Shown one piece after another: positions 60,376 to 64,000 of a stretch of DNA of 64,000 nucleotides (position 1 is its first letter; every line of letters starts with the position of its first letter). This DNA comes from Lycorma delicatula (taxonomy: Eukaryota > Arthropoda > Insecta > Hemiptera > Fulgoridae): positions 125,811,324 through 125,875,323 of the forward strand of contig NC_134460.1 of assembly GCF_047948215.1 (NCBI RefSeq), read 5' to 3'. The position numbers and the translations under genes are program-made. The notes under the pieces were generated by a model that was not told the origin of the DNA, did not search any database, and saw only the letters and a program-made list of their open reading frames with translations.

Positions 60376-61455
60376 CTAAAAAATAAAAAGGATGTGAAAC
60401 AATAAAAAAATTCAAATCATCATTTAGCGATTCATTTCAACGATAGATTCACCTCAACCTTTCTCTTTAGTTTGAAATTTTATACCTAGACTAAATTAAA
60501 ATTATTTTTTTGGGAATTCAGTTGGTTTAGGTTTTTGAAGGAAGAATTGGGACAATAATAGAAAATATAATCATTTATTTAGAACTAAAAACAAACCATA
60601 TTTTATAAACAAAACCTTATGTCTTCATTTGCTATTGCGAATGTCTTCAGTGGCTAATGCTGTTGTTCTCACCCTCACATATCAGGGGTCATTGCAATTA
60701 TATTATTTATAAAATTTGGATTATTTAACATTTTATAACTTTTTAGATTAAATAATTTTCACCACTAACCAATATGGACAAAAACATAGTTATAACTTAC
60801 TGATCACATAGTTATCACTTCTTACACATTGAGTATGCAAGAAGTAAAAATTATTTTCACACACTCCATTGACTTTTTACAGTTGAAATGTACTTAAAAT
60901 TATAATTATAGTAAAATATCAAGAAGAGCTTTTTGTGTTTATCCAGATACTAAAGCCAAAAATTTCCATGGATGAAAATTTCATTCTATAAAAATAAGGG
61001 TTTGGTGTGCCATTTTTCATAGAATTATTAGTTGTTGGTTGCAGTTTTTTTTCTTTCAGCAAAGACTTCTGAGTGTTATCAACAATTTCAGGATTTGTGG
61101 TGGTACGCAGTATTGATGGATGTAACAAGATGCCACAACATTTTCAAAATTTTCAGAAACAACACCAAAAAAATGGTTTCAACTAGCATAAAACGTTTTT
61201 AAACATGTAAACAATTTTTGAATTTCACTATACTCCAGTCAGAAATAAAAATATTGTATCCTTGGCCACAATTTTCCTTGAATATCAAGTCTTTATATCA
61301 ATTTCTGATTTTTATTATTATATAAATGTATAGGAGAAAAACTTTTATAATATAACAATTGATTCACCCCTAAAACCAAATGACAGTAAAAATAAATATG
61401 CCTAGACCAAAATTGACAATTAACATTGAAAGATAGAGAATTTTGTAATAAGACC
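60376..61455. other. Stretch without a supported gene (probable intron of the - strand gene)
   Basis: AT-rich, with no domain signature on either strand. A 69-codon frame on - at 60919-61128 is not recognisable. Confidence 0.4.
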
Positions 61456-62016
61456 TTTTTTTTCCTCAGGTTAAGGTGTATGTAGTCTGCACCCTACCAA
61501 CTAAACTTCCACCTCACCAGCCCCACCTCTCGAGGCCAGAAACCACATTTAAGCATTAGTCATCCCCAGGAGGTGCCTTCGAGCTCAGTATGTTCAGAGT
61601 CTCTGTGCATCATCACTGTTGCCGATCCATGCAAGCACAAACGAACGCCAGTTCTGTAGAGGGCTGACTGACCTCCCTTTGCCCTCCAGTCTAGTATCCT
61701 ACAACTCACTTCCTGAGGTTTTCGCTGGTCTTCTGTGTTCTGCTGGATGGTTTGCATGTTATTATCGGGGAGCCTCACCTACTCATTTGAGTTGAGTCAC
61801 CCTAGACACGGTTGCATCCCGTTTCTTCTCACTATCTGTTCAGCTGTCCAACGTGCTCCTTACTCGCAGAATCTTTGTGGCTAGTTCTGCTACTGCAAGC
61901 CACTCTCTATATCCCCTGAGCATATTGTCTGGTATCAGTTGGGAAGAACCTAAGGTCTCTCTTCGTAGCAGCACCCACTTTCCACAGTCGAAGAAGATGT
62001 GCGCTGGGGTATCTAC
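61456..62016 (-). mobile_element. 3' end of an R1-like LINE, interrupted by a mariner
   Basis: On - the frame at 62014-61840 reads VDTPAHIFFDCGKWVLLRRE and later WLAVAELATKILRVR before a stop. The DT.AH..F.C..W block is the C-terminal cysteine-histidine motif of R1/I-type LINE ORF2 proteins. About 380 bases of GC-rich 3' untranslated sequence follow and end in an A8 tail (61463-61456). The 5' side is cut at 62016 by a mariner element. Nothing of the upstream ORF2 is found beyond the mariner, so a deletion removed it. Confidence 0.75.
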
Positions 62017-62510
62017 GAGGGTTATTTTTTTCAAGGTCTGATCGGTCACGAAATTAAAACCAAAGTGAAAATAAAAAATGTTTTATTTGTTACAAGTACT
62101 TTCAGAGTTATGCTATTTCTCTACATAGTCGCCACTCTGATTTAGACATTTGTCGTAGCGTGGTAACAACTTTCCAATACCCTCGTCATAAAACAGAGCT
62201 GCCTGTGTTTTCAGCCATGTTTCTACGCTGGTCTGCAGCTCGATGTCTGTGCCAAAATGTTGTCCTCCTAGCCAGCGTTTCATGTGAGCAAAGAGGTGAA
62301 AATCGGATGGAGCCAATTCCGGGTTGTATGGTGGGTGATCAAACACTTCCCAACGAAAACGCTGCAGGAGCTTCTTTGTTACAGCTGCAGTGTGCGGCCG
62401 ATGATTGTCATGGAAAAAGACAATGCCTGATGACAACATTCCTCTCCGCTTATTCTTATTCACCCACCATACAGACCCAGTACACACCCAGGGTCTGCAC
62501 ATGGGCGAAA
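62017..62510 (-). mobile_element. Truncated mariner element inserted at a TA in the LINE
   Basis: The end at 62017 is preceded by TA (62015-62016) and begins cgagggttatttttttcaag, a typical mariner terminal inverted repeat. The other terminal repeat and the N-terminal two thirds of the transposase are missing; the element stops at about 62510. Confidence 0.85.
62113..62502 (-). pseudogene. Mariner transposase C-terminal part with D34D
   Basis: An open frame of 129 codons, uninterrupted. It carries the second catalytic aspartate in IVFFHDNHRPHTA and the third in YNPELAPSDFHLF, separated by exactly 34 residues. D,D34D is the mariner-clade spacing, unlike Tc1 (D34E). GDYVEK-stop is the usual kind of end for this clade. 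The first catalytic aspartate and the DNA-binding domain are lost, so it is inactive, but the lack of stops suggests a fairly recent insertion. Confidence 0.88.
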
Positions 62511-62699
62511 TCTCTCCTAATGTAATGTTAAAAGAGTTTTAATACATTATTCTACATCTAGTTTTTCAAAATGAATGTAAGATGAGAAATTTTTTATATT
62601 TTATTTGTTAGAGAGGTTTACATCTATTGAAAAAGGGATCTACACATACAGAAATTTCATTACAATTAAAGTTAGTTTCTTAAATATTATCAGATCTAC

Positions 62700-62800
62700 T
62701 TCTTAAGTAAGTTTAAGTAACTTACTTAAGTAACTTTAAGTAAGTAAGTAAGTAAGTTAAGTTTAAGTAAGTAAGTAAGTAAGTTTAAGTTTTAAACTTT
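62700..62800. repeat. (TAAG)n microsatellite, imperfect
   Basis: Runs of taag/aagt units with inverted segments (acttacttaagt) between 62700 and 62790. Confidence 0.88.
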
Positions 62801-63465
62801 AGTAGTTTTTAAGATTAGACATTATAATTTTATTAAGTGAAAAGCATTTGCAGTTACATACAAAAAATAAACCCCCTCTGATTTTCTTCATACAGTCCTC
62901 CCAGAAGGTCTGACTAAAAGAATCTTTTATTAAAAGCAGCTGACACTATCTTAGCAAAATCAATACTGCTTAGACTTTTAAAGGCAATAATTTTGAAATT
63001 TCTACTCGGTATAATTGTGTATGTATGAGAAAAGGTACAAAGAAAAAAGGCTAAAATCTGCTCAGGGCTACTGTTTGGTAGATTAATACAATCATATGAT
63101 GAACCATAATTAATAAATTTGGGCTACTGAACACAAGCTAAACATAATTTTGTAGTGAATGGAGGAAAACAATGAAGTTACCAGTCAAAGTATTAACATA
63201 TGTTACTGCGATGATACATAATCATTTCATGATTTATTACATGTATTAAAAATAAAACAGTTCAATAATGTACATTGTTTACAAAATATCTTAGTAATAC
63301 AAATTTTAAATAAATTTCAGTTCTAATGGGAAGGAGTAAAAATGATGTTTTTTTTTTACATTCCAGTTCATAAAAAGGCATTCTCATCAAAAAGAAATGT
63401 AATGTATTGAATTAAAGTTAAATAAATACAATAAGTGATTTTTCAATTATATAAATTCTTTTTAG
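62801..63465. other. Stretch without genes
   Basis: AT-rich. No coding signature before the acceptor at 63464-63465. Confidence 0.4.
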
Positions 63466-63750
63466 TGTGAAATGTGTTTAAAACATGTGATTAAAAAAAT
63501 GTCTTCTACCGTTTCAGAAATTAAAATATTTGTTCTTCAAAGAATAAGAAAGAAATATAACCAAAATAGTGTTTTACTGATTTATTACAATAAACTTATT
63601 CAGGCATATTCAGACAAGTGGCATCTATCTCCGATTCATAAATCTATCTCAGATTTATGCAATTTAACAGTAGGAAATATGCCAGAAGTCATAGCTGATG
63701 AAGAAATCATAATACAGATGATTTGTAGTAATTACCCTAGTTACTGGTAA
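63466..63750 (+). other. Exon-like ORF, unrecognised
   Basis: The acceptor aaattctttttag ends at 63465. Ninety-four codons follow (starting CEMCLKHVIKKMSSTVSEIK) to TAA at 63748-63750. Later segments read HLSPIHKSISDLCNL and MPEVIADEEIIIQMICSNYP. Amino-acid use is normal for a helical, soluble protein and the frame is long for this composition. It could be the terminal exon of a + strand gene or a transposon remnant. No family was recognised and no partner exon was found. Confidence 0.35.
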
Positions 63751-64000
63751 ATTTACTGAACTTCTATCATAGATTATCGATGATCTTAAATGAGAATGGT
63801 AAACTACAGGGATGAGAAGCATGTACTGGGAAAGATGGTACATTACTCTTCTAAAGCAATCCCTTTGTGAGTTGATCATCCATTTCCTCCACCACCCTCT
63901 TTCCATTCCCTCAAACCCCTTGAATAGGATAACATAGGACATAGGTAACACTAACTCCAACTGTGACAATGTGTAGGCACCATCTCAGAGTGAAAAGAAA
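63751..64000. other. Window end, moderate GC, no gene
   Basis: No coding signature on either strand that I would support. The 101-codon - frame over 63664-63969 overlaps the exon-like ORF and looks like a shadow. Confidence 0.3.

Noticed and set aside
62160..62525. 121-codon + frame
   Set aside because: Antisense shadow of the mariner transposase.

Overview
The window looks like nuclear DNA from an AT-rich, repeat-rich insect genome. The evidence is long introns with GT/AG borders, RTE-type and R1-type LINEs, hAT and Tc1/mariner transposons, and tRNA-derived SINEs. A hemipteran-like insect is my guess, but nothing here fixes the species. No CRISPR array, rRNA, operon or confident standalone tRNA gene was seen.

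One complete host gene dominates the left half. A nine-exon gene on the + strand (coding 5688-28439) encodes a 552-residue protein that I recognise as the TUG/ASPSCR1 family (tether containing a UBX domain for GLUT4, UBXN9). All exon phases join cleanly to a single stop. Its introns hold most of the mobile DNA of the left half: a decayed LINE (intron 2), a 0.5-kb fold-back element (intron 3), LINE endonuclease debris (intron 4), a 129-bp partial copy of exon 6 with a hairpin at its edge (intron 5), a SINE, an RTE LINE and a mariner relic (intron 6), and two SINE relics (intron 8).

Left of this gene lie a decayed hAT transposase gene of the ZBED5/SCAND3 type (23-1735), a weak exon-like fragment (2446-2585) and a GC-richer repeat (4486-5050). 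That repeat is related to a tandem repeat of about 775 bp at 31.3-32.4 kb. Just downstream of the TUG gene is a second, 5'-truncated copy of the RTE LINE with a tail and probable target-site duplication (29281-30040).

From about 32.6 to 54.6 kb the DNA is very AT-rich. It has SINE relics, a clean SINE with a perfect 15-bp target-site duplication (49304-49596), a 0.87-kb fold-back element (51923-52793), several short palindromes, and two places where splice-site-flanked open stretches hint at exons (41690-41792 on -, 46856-47168 on +). An R1-type LINE at about 54.9-57.4 kb is unusual in keeping its 5' part (ORF1 and the start of ORF2) and lacking its 3' part.

Near the right end a Ser/Pro/Arg-rich terminal exon of a second host gene lies on the - strand (59916-60234), possibly a presynaptic calcium-channel-type C-terminus. 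Further right are the 3' end of an R1-like LINE on - interrupted at a TA by a mariner with an intact D34D pair (61456-62510), a TAAG microsatellite, and an unrecognised exon-like ORF (63466-63750).
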